Assembly (NCBI GenBank): GCA_015143295.1
Contig: CM026557.1
Coordinates: forward strand, 35,101,965-35,165,964
DNA length: 64,000 bases
Source: Tetracentron sinense
Lineage: Eukaryota; Streptophyta; Magnoliopsida; Trochodendrales; Trochodendraceae
Reading direction: 5' to 3'
Part shown: one piece after another, positions 30,914 through 42,367 of the stretch
Numbering within the stretch: the first letter of the stretch is position 1
Layout of the letters: each line of letters opens with the position of its first letter
Program-made: the position numbers and the translations under genes
The notes under the pieces: model-generated
Told to the model about the DNA's origin: nothing
Database searches by the model: none
What the model saw: only the letters and a program-made list of their open reading frames with translations

Positions 30914-31506
30914 CAGAGGCGGAGGCAGGAATTTTTCATTGGGGGGGGGGGCATAATACATGTATAAAAAAAATTTGATTTGAGGGTATGGAATTTGGGG
31001 GTTCAGGGGGCGTAGCCCCCGAGAAAAATTTTTTTGGGGTAGTTTTTTTATTTTGAGAATTTTTTTTTCCCGGTAATGCCTTTGAGGTTGCCATGTGTCC
31101 CTATTAATACCCCTTAATTGTGGTTAAGATTCATCCACCTATCCTTGGTTTTAAAAAAAAATATCAAATTTCTTTTCGAACCCTAGTTTAAAATTCACCA
31201 ACTCCTAAGGTTAAAATTATTTAAATATTTTTTTCTAAAAACCAAGGATAAGTAGGTGAACCTTGAGATTGGGTGAATTTTAACCATAGTTAAAGGGTGT
31301 CAATAGGGACATGTGGCAACCTCAAGGGCATAAGGGGACGCCATTGGGGGGCCCACTATATATATGACAAAAAAATTTGAGGGGGGGGGGGGGGGGGCAA
31401 GTATACTAAAAAAAAAAAATTAATTGAGGGGCCCACTATTCATACTACATCAATAAGGATTTACAAAAAATTTGGGGGGGGCATGGCCCCCCCCGGCTCC
31501 CCCCTA
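30914..31506. mobile_element. Non-autonomous hAT element with 8-bp target duplication
   Basis: Starts CAGAGGCGGAGGCAGG and ends GGCTCCCCCCTA. Exact 8-bp duplications CTTACGAT lie at 30906-30913 and 31507-31514. The termini match the common plant hAT end pattern CAGAGGCGGA. The 593-bp interior has several long G runs (30944, 31381, 31477), a GGGGGCGTAGCCCCCGAG palindrome, and a foldback at 31076-31331. No coding capacity. It sits in the 3' untranslated/intergenic part of the CACTA element. Confidence 0.88.
31076..31331. repeat. Foldback MITE inside the hAT element
   Basis: Left arm ATGCCTTTGAGGTTGCCATG and right arm (inverted) ATGCCCTTGAGGTTGCCACA continue as complementary arms of ~60 bp. They include TGTGGTTAAGATTCA and its inverse TGAATTTTAACCATAG. 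The same TGGTTAAGATTCA word defines foldbacks at 55255-55496, 61670-61800 and 62140-62250. Confidence 0.65.
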
Positions 31507-31655
31507 CTTACGATACATATTTTTTACTGTTGTTATTGAAATGCAATGACACATTTTTTTGATTATATTCACATGATATGTGGGTTATAGGATATTAAAT
31601 GTGAATGGAATGAACTGGTTTACAGGTGCATGTTTCTTAAAAAAAATTGAGGCAT

Positions 31656-32037
31656 TAGCGAAGGAAATTAATCCGTCTCTAATTGGGGACGCTCATTAGA
31701 GACGGAAAAATCTTCTGTCACATTTGCTTACTAGAGACAGATATATATCCGTCACTAATTGTAACTCTACGACGGAGTTCTTTCCGTCACTAAATTCTAT
31801 CACATATGACATTTTCCGTCACTAAATACCCATTGTAAATCGACACATTAGTGACAGAAATTTGTCATCACTAATTAGCGACGAAAATGTATTTCCGTCT
31901 CTAATAACCATTAGCCAAGGTCACATTAGTAACGGATTAGCAACAAACTAATTTCCGTCTCTAACAATACTAGTGACGGAAAATTGGCATTAGAGATGGA
32001 AATCTTTCGTTGCTGGTCGGTATATTTTTTGTAGCGT
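31656..32037 (+). mobile_element. CACTA 3' terminus with subterminal repeats
   Basis: Dense repeats of TTAGAGACGGA, CCGTCACTAA, TTTCCGTCTCTAA and related words in both orientations lead to ATTTTTTGTAGCG at 32025-32037. This is one base from the inverse of the CACTA end CACTACAAAAAAT. Orientation agrees with the plus-strand gene at 30044. Subterminal repeats are the binding sites for CACTA proteins. It truncates a DUF247 gene on its right. Confidence 0.82.
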
Positions 32038-32349
32038 CCGCTGGTTCTTATGCGCTACACCGAGCTAATGAATGGGATTATAGAGAGTGAAGAGGATGCA
32101 GAGCTGCTTAGAGGAAGAGGGATTATTCTGAACCGTTTGAAGAGTGATGACGAGGTGGCAAAGTTGTGGAATGGGATGAGTAAGTCCATTAGACTGATTA
32201 AAGTGCCCTTCTTAGATAAGGTAATTGAAGATGTGAACAAGTGTTATAATGGCAGATGGGAGGTAAAGGTTGGGAAGTTTATGAAGAATTGTGTTTGGTT
32301 CATGATTACTATAGTGATTGTTCTGTGTTGTTTCTCTATCTTACATTAG
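32038..32349 (+). pseudogene. C-terminal fragment of a DUF247 (UPF0481) protein gene
   Basis: The frame runs from the CACTA boundary through LMRYTELMNGII, ESEEDAELLRGRGII, NRLKSDDEVAKLWNGMSK, a DVNKCYNGRWEVKVGKF block and a final hydrophobic helix (FMITIVIVLCCFSIL) before the stop at 32347. This is the conserved C-terminus of plant DUF247 proteins. The family has one C-terminal membrane anchor and a large N-terminal domain; some members map to grass self-incompatibility loci. The whole N-terminal ~350 residues are missing. No disabling change is seen in the remaining 99 codons, so loss of the 5' part may be fairly recent or the exon is still constrained. Confidence 0.75.
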
Positions 32350-32481
32350 GCCTACTGCAACATGGAGGATCACCCATATACTATGGATTTCCTTGAGGAA
32401 GATTCAATGATACAATTGAGCATAGATTGTGGTTTGTTTATTAATGTGGTTTGATAATTAAACAGGAGATTTGTTCTTGGA

Positions 32482-32691
32482 GTCAGTCTATGGGTACTTC
32501 CAAATATACTCCCAAATCTATTCCCTAATCCTAATCGTTTATAACCAACTACTAAAGGCCAGGATTTGAGTTGGCTTATTTTGTCTTTTCTAATGCCACA
32601 TCAGCTCTAATCCTAACCGTTTAATAACTGAGAAAAACGGTTAGGATTTGAGATATATTTGGGAGTACACCTTGGGAGTATCCCTAGACTA
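32482..32691. repeat. Foldback MITE with ~57-bp inverted ends
   Basis: Left arm AGTCTATGGGTACTTCC, CAAATATACTCCCAAAT and right arm (inverted) AGTCTAGGGATACTCCC, GTGTACTCCCAAATATAT are complementary over ~57 bp, including CCTAATCGTTT / AAACGGTTAGG. A clean target duplication was not found. It lies in the 3' flank of the DUF247 fragment. Confidence 0.7.
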
Positions 32692-32699
32692 ATTCTTGC

Positions 32700-35600
32700 C
32701 TCATGAGAGATGGGAAGTAATGATTAAATAGCAGGGGTTTTTAGTTAGTTGAGTAGTGATGGGTCATGATAAAGTCTATTTAAATAGGAAAATAGTTAAC
32801 GTACCTGGGATATCAATTTACAAACGTAATGGCTGATCATCATTGGTCCACACTCCACTTTGAAATTCTCATTAAAGTTAGTAAGTATTTAAGAGTGGGT
32901 TGATAACCAACCCTAGTACGCCTATCACTGCTCATTTAAATATGCTTGATACTTTTATCTTTTATATTAAGGGGTGATTGATTTGAGCAAATGCTATGTG
33001 TGCTTTGCCCCAAGAGGCTCAGATAAATCATCATCATCATCATTGGGTTTCTGTTTCCATACATTCATCAATGTTGAGTCGATACTGTGGGGTTTCGGAT
33101 TCCATAATTTGTACATTTCTCTGTTCCAAACTGATGCCTATTCCTATTTCGTTTTAAGAAACCAAAACCAGGGCTGTGGACAACTTAGCTTTGCTGCTCG
33201 CAGGCAAGGCAAACCCAAACATTGCTCTTTTCTAAATCATATAATATCATGACATGTCTCTGGCATGCAACACCGCCATTACTCTTTTAAACTGTCAAAA
33301 CAGTATTGTAGTCCTCCAAAATCCTTTTCAACATTGGAGAACATTTGGATATGAGCATCTGAACAACACCTTCCTTCGATCTCTGTTCCCCCAGATATAT
33401 ATTCTTCTTGTAGTTTTGTACAAAAAACTGGTATTTTCTTGCTCATTCAACTTTAGTATCAGACTAAATTGCTAAATGGGAAGTAAGTTGGGTGAAGCTT
33501 CATGAGTTGGGTGTTGTATGTGGTGTGTGTGTGTGTGTGAGTGCGTGTGTGTGTGTTTTCCTTCCTATGACTACAACTTTGCCTTGTGGTGTTGTTGTCT
33601 TGACCAAAAAAAATTGTTAAATGGGTTAGATTTGAGCAGTTATTGTTCATCATCCCTACTAGTAAATGAAAGAGAGAAAATCAATGATCTTAATATCTGT
33701 ACAACAAGCATCTATCTACATGAATTCAATTTTCTTCTATTGAATCCCATTCCCATTTGAATAAATATAGTAATCATGGAATGTGATTCACAATATACAT
33801 GGCCAGATTTGCCAAGCATGAAAAGAAGATTAAAACAATCATAAACATAGACATTTCTGTAGCAGAATTCATTTCCTTATCTTTCATTCCATTCCCTGCT
33901 TCATATCCAACCTGCTAAGATCTTTTCCTACAGCCAAAATTAATAGGTGAAACTGAATGAGATCCAACGTGCACTCTATGAATACGGAACAGGAAAAAAG
34001 TTTATGTCGTGGAATTCTATCTCAAAGTGAAAGAAAATGTAGTGAACAGAGTGAAAACTAGCTAAAGTGAGCCTCTTGTGGGCCTGAGCTTAGTGAACTA
34101 AGTGAACAAAGCGAATTACGTGAACAAAGCAAGGGGCAGGGAGGACTGCAAGAACAAAAATGCTAGAAAGAGAAGGATTACAACCGAACAAATTATTTTC
34201 CTTTCAGGTCCGTTCTTTTGCCTAGACTTACAAAGCTTACTTTGTGCTTTGTCATGGTTACTGGTAGGAAATTTGAGTCACTTTGTCAAGGTTTCTAACA
34301 AAATTAAACTTCACAACCATTAGATTTCAAGTCTATCTCTTTTCATGAGAGTTAAATTCATTCGTTTTGTAGCATTTGAATTCTTACGGGAATTGCAACC
34401 CAAGTGATGAAGAGCACAAATGCACAATAAATCTAGTTCTCATTCGAAAATGCATATTGTCAAATGACAAAACTTGAAAAGTTCCGGACTTTATAAGTCT
34501 CAGCAAAAGAAAGTACCCTTAAAAAAAAAAAATTCTTAAGCTTAAGCTTCTACCAAGGCTCATCTAGCTATACATTTCTATACATGTTGCTGTTGGAAGA
34601 GGTACTGCACTAAAAAATGGCAGTGGATTCATCCTTGCTTCTTCTGGCCTTAGTCACTAAGTGAATAAAGCTGAAATTCTCTCTCTTATAGTCTCGAGTT
34701 TCTTAGAACAGGAGATGACCATGGTCAAGGGAGTCTCGGTACCGTAATTAGTTGGACGCAAATATTTGATGATTCTATTGAATAAATTTGAGATGTATGC
34801 AACTGGGTTGAACCTCTATTTCTACCACATGCTCACTGAGGCATGTTAAAGAGGATTTTTTTAGTGATCATGTGGTATCCTAATGTAATCTTTTGAATCT
34901 TGCCTGGCCCTCAAAATATCAATTGTAGGAATCAGCCATTTTTTGTTAACATCATTGCTTACTTCATAAATCTTGGTTAGAATCAAAGAACAAGTGCATG
35001 CTTTAGAAGCTTTTCTTTTCTTGTTTTTGGTGGCAACTGACAAGAAGCATGTTATTCTATGGATCTATATGACCATCCTCATTCTAATGTACCCAAAAAT
35101 TTCCCATAGGAAGATTTAACATTTGTAAACAAAAAGTGTAAATAAATGTCTCAAATTCCACCAAACAAAACTTGGAACAAATATGAATAGGCTAGGCTGA
35201 TGCACTGTTATGAAATTAGTCGTACCCATCTTGTTTAATCTCTGTGAAAGCAATTTAAGACTGTTTCCACGGAACAGACAGTGGATAATGTTCTTCATCC
35301 AACTTTGTCAATGCAATTACGCAATGGAGCTCTTTTATTATTAGTGCTTCTTAAGATTATAAGACTGATTCATTCGATGAGTAGGCTAACCCATTCCAAT
35401 ACCAAGGGTAATGGGTTCATGGCATGAGAAAGATTTGTCATCTTCAGTGCAGAAATAATTAATTAATAAAACAAAGATGACTCGTCTGGAGCCATGGATC
35501 ACAATACAAAAGCAACTCTTGGAATTGGGTTTTCTGCAACACTAAGCATATATAGGCCTACTTTCTACCCTCAGTTTTGGGATGACCATCAACAGTCTGC

Positions 35601-37279
35601 AATTTGGATACTCGTCCTTCCCTCCCCCAATGCTTCTTCCACCATCTACTCAATTCTTCAAGAGTCCTCGTCACCATGATTCAGCTTCACTATATGCAGT
35701 TGACATGTTTATGACATGTTGCCCCTTCAATGGCATCATACTTGCAGCTATGCTCGTTAGGTTCCTAGTGCTATTTCTGTACCATTTATATATTGGAATT
35801 TGGATGTAGTTACCTGATTATTCCTCTTGAACTTCTTGATGTAGATCTGCTTGCCTCAGCGCCCCACATCGCACATAACCCAAAAGGTAATGCTCTTAAG
35901 CGATCTTGTGAGTTGCAAGTACTTCCTTAGTATTGAAGTGGATTGTCTCAATATGTAAGTGCCCATCCTTAGTTCAGATATGCTCAAAATTCCATCTCTA
36001 CGACTACTCTGACTAGTTATGAAGTAACTAATACTCCAGTTGAACTACTTTCATGCTAGATGCATTATAGACAGGTGACTGGTTGACTTTTAGGCTTGAT
36101 ATTGACCATAGTAAATGTTAACAAATAGTTCACTAGTGCTTCTAGCTTACCTCGCCTCATGATTTTATAGAATCATAGTGTTTATTCTTCGATTACATGG
36201 TTGGGTCTCTTGATGTCCTTGTTATCACGGTCTACACTTTGGGAGGCTCCTCTTATTAAGTTTCATCATTCACAATTCCATAATTTTATGGAAAGGCAGG
36301 AAAAGTTGACTCTGCCAAATTTAGTTTCAAGATTGAGGATGCACTGGTCGCTATCAAGTTGCATCACATTGCTCTCTATCTGCTCCATCTCGAGGTCAGC
36401 CTCCTCTCCCAACCCCAAACTATATCGATACAACGAAATTTTATTTAAGATTGCACCAGACACTGTTATATGATGCCTGAAGCAACATTAAGATAGGTTC
36501 TCAGTTAAGTAGGGGAATTCAACTGTAATTTACTCTGGCTTAGTTTATCCTCCATGTAGAGTGTAAACCTTTTCACTGATCTGAGTCTTGAGTGCCATAT
36601 GTACATGATGTTTTCTCTTCACGATCACTCTTAAACAACTTAATGAGAAATTTATGTGTATATACTCTGACTAATTTTTCCATAATGGCATACTAGCAAT
36701 AAATATGACTTAGACCAAGTATAGGGCCCAGAGTGACTAAACAAATTAGAAAAAGAAAGGAATAAACAAGAAAGATAGTCCTTGAATGTGGAAATAATTC
36801 ACACCCCTATGTTGACAAAGTTTGTGTTAGCATTTATAAGCCCAACAACTGTAGCAGAAACGATCAGGCACGTATCAGATTCAATGTAAGGTTTTAAATC
36901 TCATCACCGATGGAAAGTAACAAAATATTTTAACCGAGTAAATTAGCTCAATCATGGTTGTCATACCTTGATGAACATGGTTCATTAATGGATCCATAAG
37001 CATCTTTGACCTTGTGATTTCCGAGCTAGAACCTGTTTGCTGCCTATTCTCTCCTAGTCTACCTCACCAACAAGTGTATACGGTGGTTGCTGGGAAACCC
37101 ATCTTCAAAAGTGTTAGGTAGATTTGGGTGGTGACCTTGAATTAAGATGCAATTGAGTCATGCCCATCAATGGCTATTAGTTCTATCCCTTCGTAGTATA
37201 ACAAATACTCACGCACTTAACTCCAACTAGTTAGCTAAGCAAAATCTAACAGCCAAGAATAAGTATGCCTCATCAATGT
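32700..37279. other. Low-repeat interval, no gene recognised
   Basis: This 4.6-kb stretch lacks recognisable transposon proteins. Open frames at 32974, 33254, 35494, 35582, 36201 (plus) and 34861, 36266 (minus) are 60-92 codons and match no family I know. A (GT)n tract lies at ~33522-33556. It could hold gene flanks or small exons, but I cannot support a gene. Confidence 0.4.
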
Positions 37280-37640
37280 CCCATTAACTCCGCCATATGA
37301 TCCATGTGTTACTACAACCTTATTTGAACTGGCATGGTCTCAGTCTGCCAAGTTGTACATCAATGAGAAAGGAAGAATGGCTTATATTAATGGAAATGTA
37401 ATCAAACCTGATCAATCATCTGGTAAGTACAGAAAACTTGGTGGTTATTTCTTGGTTCCTTCACTCTTTGGAGCCAGATATTAGTAGTGGTAACCAAGGA
37501 CATATGGGATGCAATGGAGCAACATATTCTCAAGTGGGAATCTGACACTTATCTATCAGTTGCAATAGAGTATTTGTCAGTTGCAATAGGGAGAAAATAC
37601 CCTTGTAACCTACTTCTCCCAATTGCGAAGGATATGGGAA
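37280..37640 (+). pseudogene. Copia gag N-terminal fragment (element X)
   Basis: The plus strand reads LFELAWSQSAKLYINEKGRM, AYINGNVIKPDQSS, then after a frame change VVTKDIWDAMEQHILKW. These match the DUF4219/UBN2 region of copia gag (WSxSxKxYxxxxGxxxxLTG, then KEIWDAxxxxYS). It ends where a LINE begins; the matching zinc-knuckle part resumes at 39467. Stops and shifts are present. Confidence 0.6.
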
Positions 37641-37644
37641 AAGT

Positions 37645-39466
37645 TGTATCATTTTTTTGTCAGTAAAGCAAAACTAGATGAAACAGAGAACAAGAATACA
37701 AACTAGCAAATTAGCACAAGGGATCACAAGAAAATAAACCCAATGGCCAAAACGAAGAAAGGGCAAATAAAAGGAAACAAGATAAACAAGAAAATGAATC
37801 AGATAGTAGGCAGTAGATCAAGTCCCCGGCCCCATAAGAAAACAAAGGACCCACTACTGGATCACATCAAAACAGAGCAGATAAATTGAGATCATTGACA
37901 TCCCTCTTAACAAAACAACATTCCGGAATGAGACGATGGATCCCTGCACAAATACGCTGAGATGAAAATGCTAGATGTCATAAAACAATTCTTTGGTTCC
38001 TCTTTTTCCAAATCAACCAAACTATTGCCCTCAGTAGATAGGCCGGCAAAATAGGGGTAGGGGCCTCCAACCTCATAGATAGACAACAAGATAAGAAGCT
38101 ATGAAAGAAAGACAGAAAAACTCACCCCTTACCTAATCGATCAAGGAAGTGGCTCCAAACTACCGTCGCAAAAGGACAATGCAACAACAAGTGATCCACT
38201 TATTCTTTTTTATGAGGAAACAACGATAAGCCATCCTCCACCCTCTGTTTTCTAAATGACCGCAGGTGATAATCTTGACCAGCGATGCTAACCAAAGAGA
38301 AAGCTAGCTTAGAATCAGTATAGTCAAGGTGTCGCCTAGGCGGTTTTGGACCATTATCACCTTAGGCGCCTCTCTAGGCAGGCGAAAATTACCCGACCCT
38401 CTTAACTGTGAACCTATTTACAGTATTTACAACTTATTTACATTAAATATCATTTAAATAAATGGTTTTAAACTTTACTTTCATTTACTTAAGATATTTA
38501 TATGCAAATTAGGCTATGCCCTCATTTGAAATCGATAAAAATTATCTTAGATCCAAATTCTTAAAGAATAAAAAGTCAACTTTCTAGTTCAAGAACAAAA
38601 TCAGCTTTTTAAGTATTAGGTCAAAATCCCAACTTCCAAATGCCAAGGTATTTCTAAAATCTTAAAATTCCATAAATTCTACTATATCATTACATTACTA
38701 AAAATCAAAAGTTCGGTAAGAAAAGCTCGTATTTTAGTCTCCAAAATATTTTCATCTACACGAAACAGTTAATAGGAAAAAAACTTACCCCACTTAATTT
38801 GTTGGACATTTATCTTGTTCCAGGCATTGAGAGAGAGATTGGAACATTGCAATTAGAAGTATGTTGAAAACTTCCCAATCATATTCTCATTTATGTAATT
38901 GGTGTTAGATTTAACTAGAGTCATTATTGTGACAGGAAAATAAGCTTGCTACTGAGATAAACAAGAAATGAGGTGGACTATTAAATGTTAATTTGCCTAG
39001 ATTATTGCCAACCCTAGCAGGTTTGAATTGTTGTGTATATATTAATATTATATCTATATATATATAAAATTTAATTATTTTTATTGCCTAGGCATCACCT
39101 AGACGCCTTGACTAGCCTACTTTAAATGGAACTCTGGGGTTCCAAACAACTTTGTAGGGAAAAGGATGCGGAGAAACACCCCACAAATCTAGAGCAAAAG
39201 ATCTCATTGATAAATGACCCAATGTTGTCCCGAGACTAAACACACTTATCCCTAAGATGATAACAAATGGCTACTTTCTTAAGACTATCCAGAAGACGAG
39301 AAAAATCCCCCAACTCCCAATCATTAAGGCTATGTCTGAGTCCAAGGCTACCCACCTCTATATTACCCACCCGATGCATATTTCTCCCAAGATAGAGAGA
39401 ACAAGACTCCAAACTCTACCCTAAGAGATGACTGGCAACATCATAAATCATCCCAAAATTTCACGT
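37645..39466 (-). pseudogene. L1-type LINE fragment, C-terminal part, inserted in copia X
   Basis: On the minus strand, the 5' side (39466-39120) reads DVKFWDDL, VASHLLG, LNDWELGDFSRLLDSL and RDNIGSFINEI. After an inserted repeat, the 3' side (38320-37900) reads VDHLLLHCPFATVVWSHFLD, LLRAIVWLIWKKRNQRIV. This is the zf-RVT region after the reverse transcriptase of plant LINEs. The left end has a T run (37650-37656) that fits an inverted poly(A) tail. Stops and shifts are numerous. It separates the two gag parts of copia X, so it probably inserted there. No clear target duplication was found. Confidence 0.72.
38321..39114. mobile_element. Terminal-inverted-repeat element inserted in the LINE
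   Basis: Starts TAGTCAAGGTGTCGCCTAGG and ends (inverted) TAGTCAAGGCGTCTAGGTGA. These are the widespread plant TAGTCAAGGCG ends. The interior is AT-rich and non-coding and carries a second GCCTAGGC palindromic word near each end. No unambiguous target duplication was seen. It separates the two halves of the LINE zf-RVT region. Confidence 0.65.
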
Positions 39467-40030
39467 CTTGTTAGAATCTCCATGGTCTTCCTCAAAGAGC
39501 TCCTATAGTTGTAGGTAGAGGGGATCTAATTTGAAGGCATGGGTGGTTTTTTTGTTCACTCAGTTGCCTCACACTATTCTTCTTCATTTGATCTTACCTG
39601 TGTTCTCACTTCAGCTCGAGTTACTGATGGTTATGGCATATCTCGAGAGGAGGTGAAGCTTTTCAATGCTTCCTGTCACAATTGGAGACTCTGCCCTAAG
39701 AGACGACTGACAACATCATAAATCATCCCAAAATTTCACGTCCTGTTGGAATCTCCATGGTCATCCTCAGGAGCTCCTAAAATTACAGGTAGAGGGATCT
39801 ATTTTGGAGGCATGGGTGATTCCCAAAATTTCACGTCCTGTTGGAATCTCCATGGTCATCCTCAGGAGCTCCTAAAATTGCAGGTTGAGGGATCTATTTT
39901 GGAGGCATGGGTGGTTCCTTTGTTCACTTAATTGCCTCAATCTGTTCTTCATTTGAACTTACCTGTGTTGTTCTCACTTCAGTTCCATTTACCGATGGTT
40001 ATGGCATATCCCGAGAGGAGGTGAAGCCTT
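39419..40030 (+). repeat. Tandemly multiplied LINE/copia junction, three copies
   Basis: The phrase CCCAAAATTTCACGTC (LINE) joined to TGTTGGAATCTCCATGG (copia) occurs at ~39452, ~39725 and ~39825. Downstream copia sequence (GGAGCTCCTAAAATT, GGAGGCATGGGTG) and, in copies 1 and 3, GATGGTTATGGCATATC are also repeated. Unit lengths are ~272 and ~100 bp. Confidence 0.75.
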
Positions 40031-40515
40031 TCGACGCTTCCTATCAAAATTGAAGACTCCTTCCACAGCTACATCTTCATTTTCTCACCCAGGTACATCA
40101 GTTGTTGTATACAATGCCTCTCTTTTGCCAGTCCATCCTGGATTCAGAGTTATTGATCACATGACATGTATGTCATCTCTCTTCTCCACTGATCATATTT
40201 GTTCTGAAAAACAGACTTAAAGTTGTTGATGGACCTATTCTTCAATTTCGGGGATAGGTAATGTTGTTACTACTACTCAATGCCTCTTTCATTTGTTCTA
40301 TATTTCCCTAACCTGGCTAAAATCTAATGTCTGTTAGTAGTGTCACTAAATCATTGAACTGGGTGTTACATATTCTTTCTAACTCATTGCCTTTTTTAGG
40401 ATCTGGTGACCAGGAATACTATTGACGTGGACGTGAGGAAGGAGGCTTATACTTGTTGGATCATTCACCTCAGTTGCCTCTAGGACATGAATCTTGTGTT
40501 AGGAGTAGTTATCAT
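39467..40515 (+). pseudogene. Copia X: zinc-knuckle tail, protease and start of integrase
   Basis: The plus strand reads SCWNLHGHPQ (end of the gag zinc-knuckle segment), SARVTDGYGISREEVK, then VIDHMTCMSSLFST (protease vicinity, family form D-S-G-A-x-x-H-M-T-G; the catalytic DSG is lost), SSISGIGNVV, SVTKSLNW and GDQE with EEGGLYLLDHSPQLPLG (before the integrase zinc domain). Stops and shifts are frequent. At ~40515 the sequence switches to a different copia element, and X resumes at 44664. Confidence 0.65.
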
Positions 40516-42352
40516 ATTGCTGATATGATGCATTGGCAAAAGATAATGGAATATTATCCCAATGGAACACCTCAGCTTAATCGTGTTTCAAAAAGAAGAA
40601 ATCGAACCCTATTGGATATGGATCGTTCTATGATGAATGAAACTGATTTGCCTATTTCTTTTTTAGGATAAGCATTAGAGACTGCTATCTATCTATTAAA
40701 TAGGGTACCTTCTAAGTCTGTTTCCAAGACTCCTTTTGAGATATGGATTGGGTGAAAGCCAAGTTAAAAGCATATCAAGATATGGGGTTGTCCAGTTCAT
40801 GTACGAAAGCAAAACTTTGACAAGTTGAAAAGTAGGACTGAAAAGTGCCTATTTATAGGATACCCAAAAGAAACTCATGGATATTATTTCTATAATCCTA
40901 GCGAACAAAAGGTGTTTGTGAGCAGGAATGCCATTTTTCTAGAAAATGATATTATCCTCAATAGAGAAAGTGGATTTAGAATAGATCTTGAGGAGCAAGA
41001 TTAGAATAAAGTGACCATGGTTAAGCATATCATAACTAAACCTATAAGTACATAACAACATAGGAGAAGTACAAGTATTAGTCGACCTCCGGATAGACTG
41101 TCGTATCTACATGAGGTGTATACTATGGAATCAGATTCCTTAGAAGATGATCCTTATACTTATCAAGAATAAATATATGATATTGATGATAAGAACTGGC
41201 ATAAGGCCATGAAATCTGAAATGGACTCTATGTACTCGAATGGTGTCTAGACCTTGGTTGAAAAACCTGAGGGTATAAGACCCGTTGGGTGCAAATGGAT
41301 CTACAAAGAGAAAACGTGGATCCGATGGAAAGGTAGAGACCTTTAAAGCAAGGCTTGTGGCGAAAGGTTATAGTCAAAGAGCTAGTATCGACTATGAGGA
41401 AACCTTTTCTCCAATAACAATGCTTAAGTTTATCAGAATTCTATTATCAATTGCTGCTCACTATGATTATGAGATTTTGCAAATGGATGTCAAAACCGCT
41501 TTCTTGAATGGAAACATTCAAGAGGATATTTATATGGACCAACCCGAAAGTTTTGAACTCCATGGCCAAAATAATAAAGTGTGCAAATTGATGAAATCGA
41601 TATATGGTCTTAAGCAAGCTTCTCGGAGTTGGAACATCTGTTTTGATGAATCAATCAAATCGTTTGGTTTTCACCAAAACATAGATGAGGCATGTGTGTA
41701 CAAAAAGGTCAGTGGGAATGCAGTAACTTTCCTAGTTCTTTATGTAGATGACATTCTACTAATCGAGAATAATGTAGGAGTGTTATCAAGTATTATAATT
41801 TGGTTATCTTCTAACTTTGCTATGAAAGACCTAGGTGAATCATCCTATATTCTTGGTCTTTAAAGTGTTTAGAGATCGAAAGAAAAAGGATGTTGGGATT
41901 GTCCTAAGTCAATTACATTGACAAGACTTTATATTTGTCACGCAGTGAGTATCATGAGTAGATATCAATCTAACCCAGGTCCTGAGCATTAGACAACAGT
42001 TAAACACATTTTTCTTTAACTTGAGGTGGATTAAATTGTCTAGCTTACAGTATTGATAAAGAGTTTATCCAAGCACTTGGTATTGTTTCCTCGAAAGAAT
42101 CTCCTATCATACTTTATGGTGATAATAGTAGTTTTGTTGCTCAAAACTAGAGCACATCAGAGGACTAAGCACAATGAAAAGAGATTCCATCTGATTCGAG
42201 ACAATAACATTGTCAAGAGAGGAAACATCGAGTTATCCAAGATTGTGTCAGCGGACAACGTGGCAGACCCGTTTACTAAAGTTCTTCCTCAAAAGGTGTT
42301 TGAGAAACATCTAGAGACGATGGGTATTAGATACATAGGTGATTGGCTTTGA
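40516..42352 (+). pseudogene. Copia Y: integrase, reverse transcriptase and RNase H (TNT1-like), broken
   Basis: Integrase tail: GTPQLNRVSKRRNRTLLDM, AIYLLNRVPSKSVSKTPFEI, WGCPVHVRKQNFDKLKSR, KCLFIGYPKETHGYYFYNP. Reverse transcriptase (41170-41863): WHKAMKSEMDSMY, GCKWIYKEK, a frameshift, FKARLVAKGYSQ, DYEETFSPI, QMDVKTAFLNGNIQEDIYM, SIYGLKQASRSW and the catalytic box YVDDILLIE. RT then decays (41865-42050). RNase H tail: RAHQRTKHNEKRFHLIRD, ADNVADPFTKVLP. The 5' LTR, gag, protease and early integrase are missing. A polypurine-like AAGTGGGAGATTG precedes the 3' LTR. Confidence 0.85.
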
Positions 42353-42367
42353 GTGCAAGTGGGAGAT

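Noticed and set aside
33518-33760. Open frames at the (GT)n tract
   Set aside because: Low-complexity translation of a microsatellite on both strands.
35494-36473. Host gene in the low-repeat interval
   Set aside because: Frames on both strands, but no consistent exon structure or family match. Left as unrecognised.
41285-41863. 192-codon open frame as an intact gene
   Set aside because: It is the reverse-transcriptase portion of a copia element. Its apparent ATG arises from a frameshift just inside the KWIYKEK region, and upstream and downstream domains are broken.
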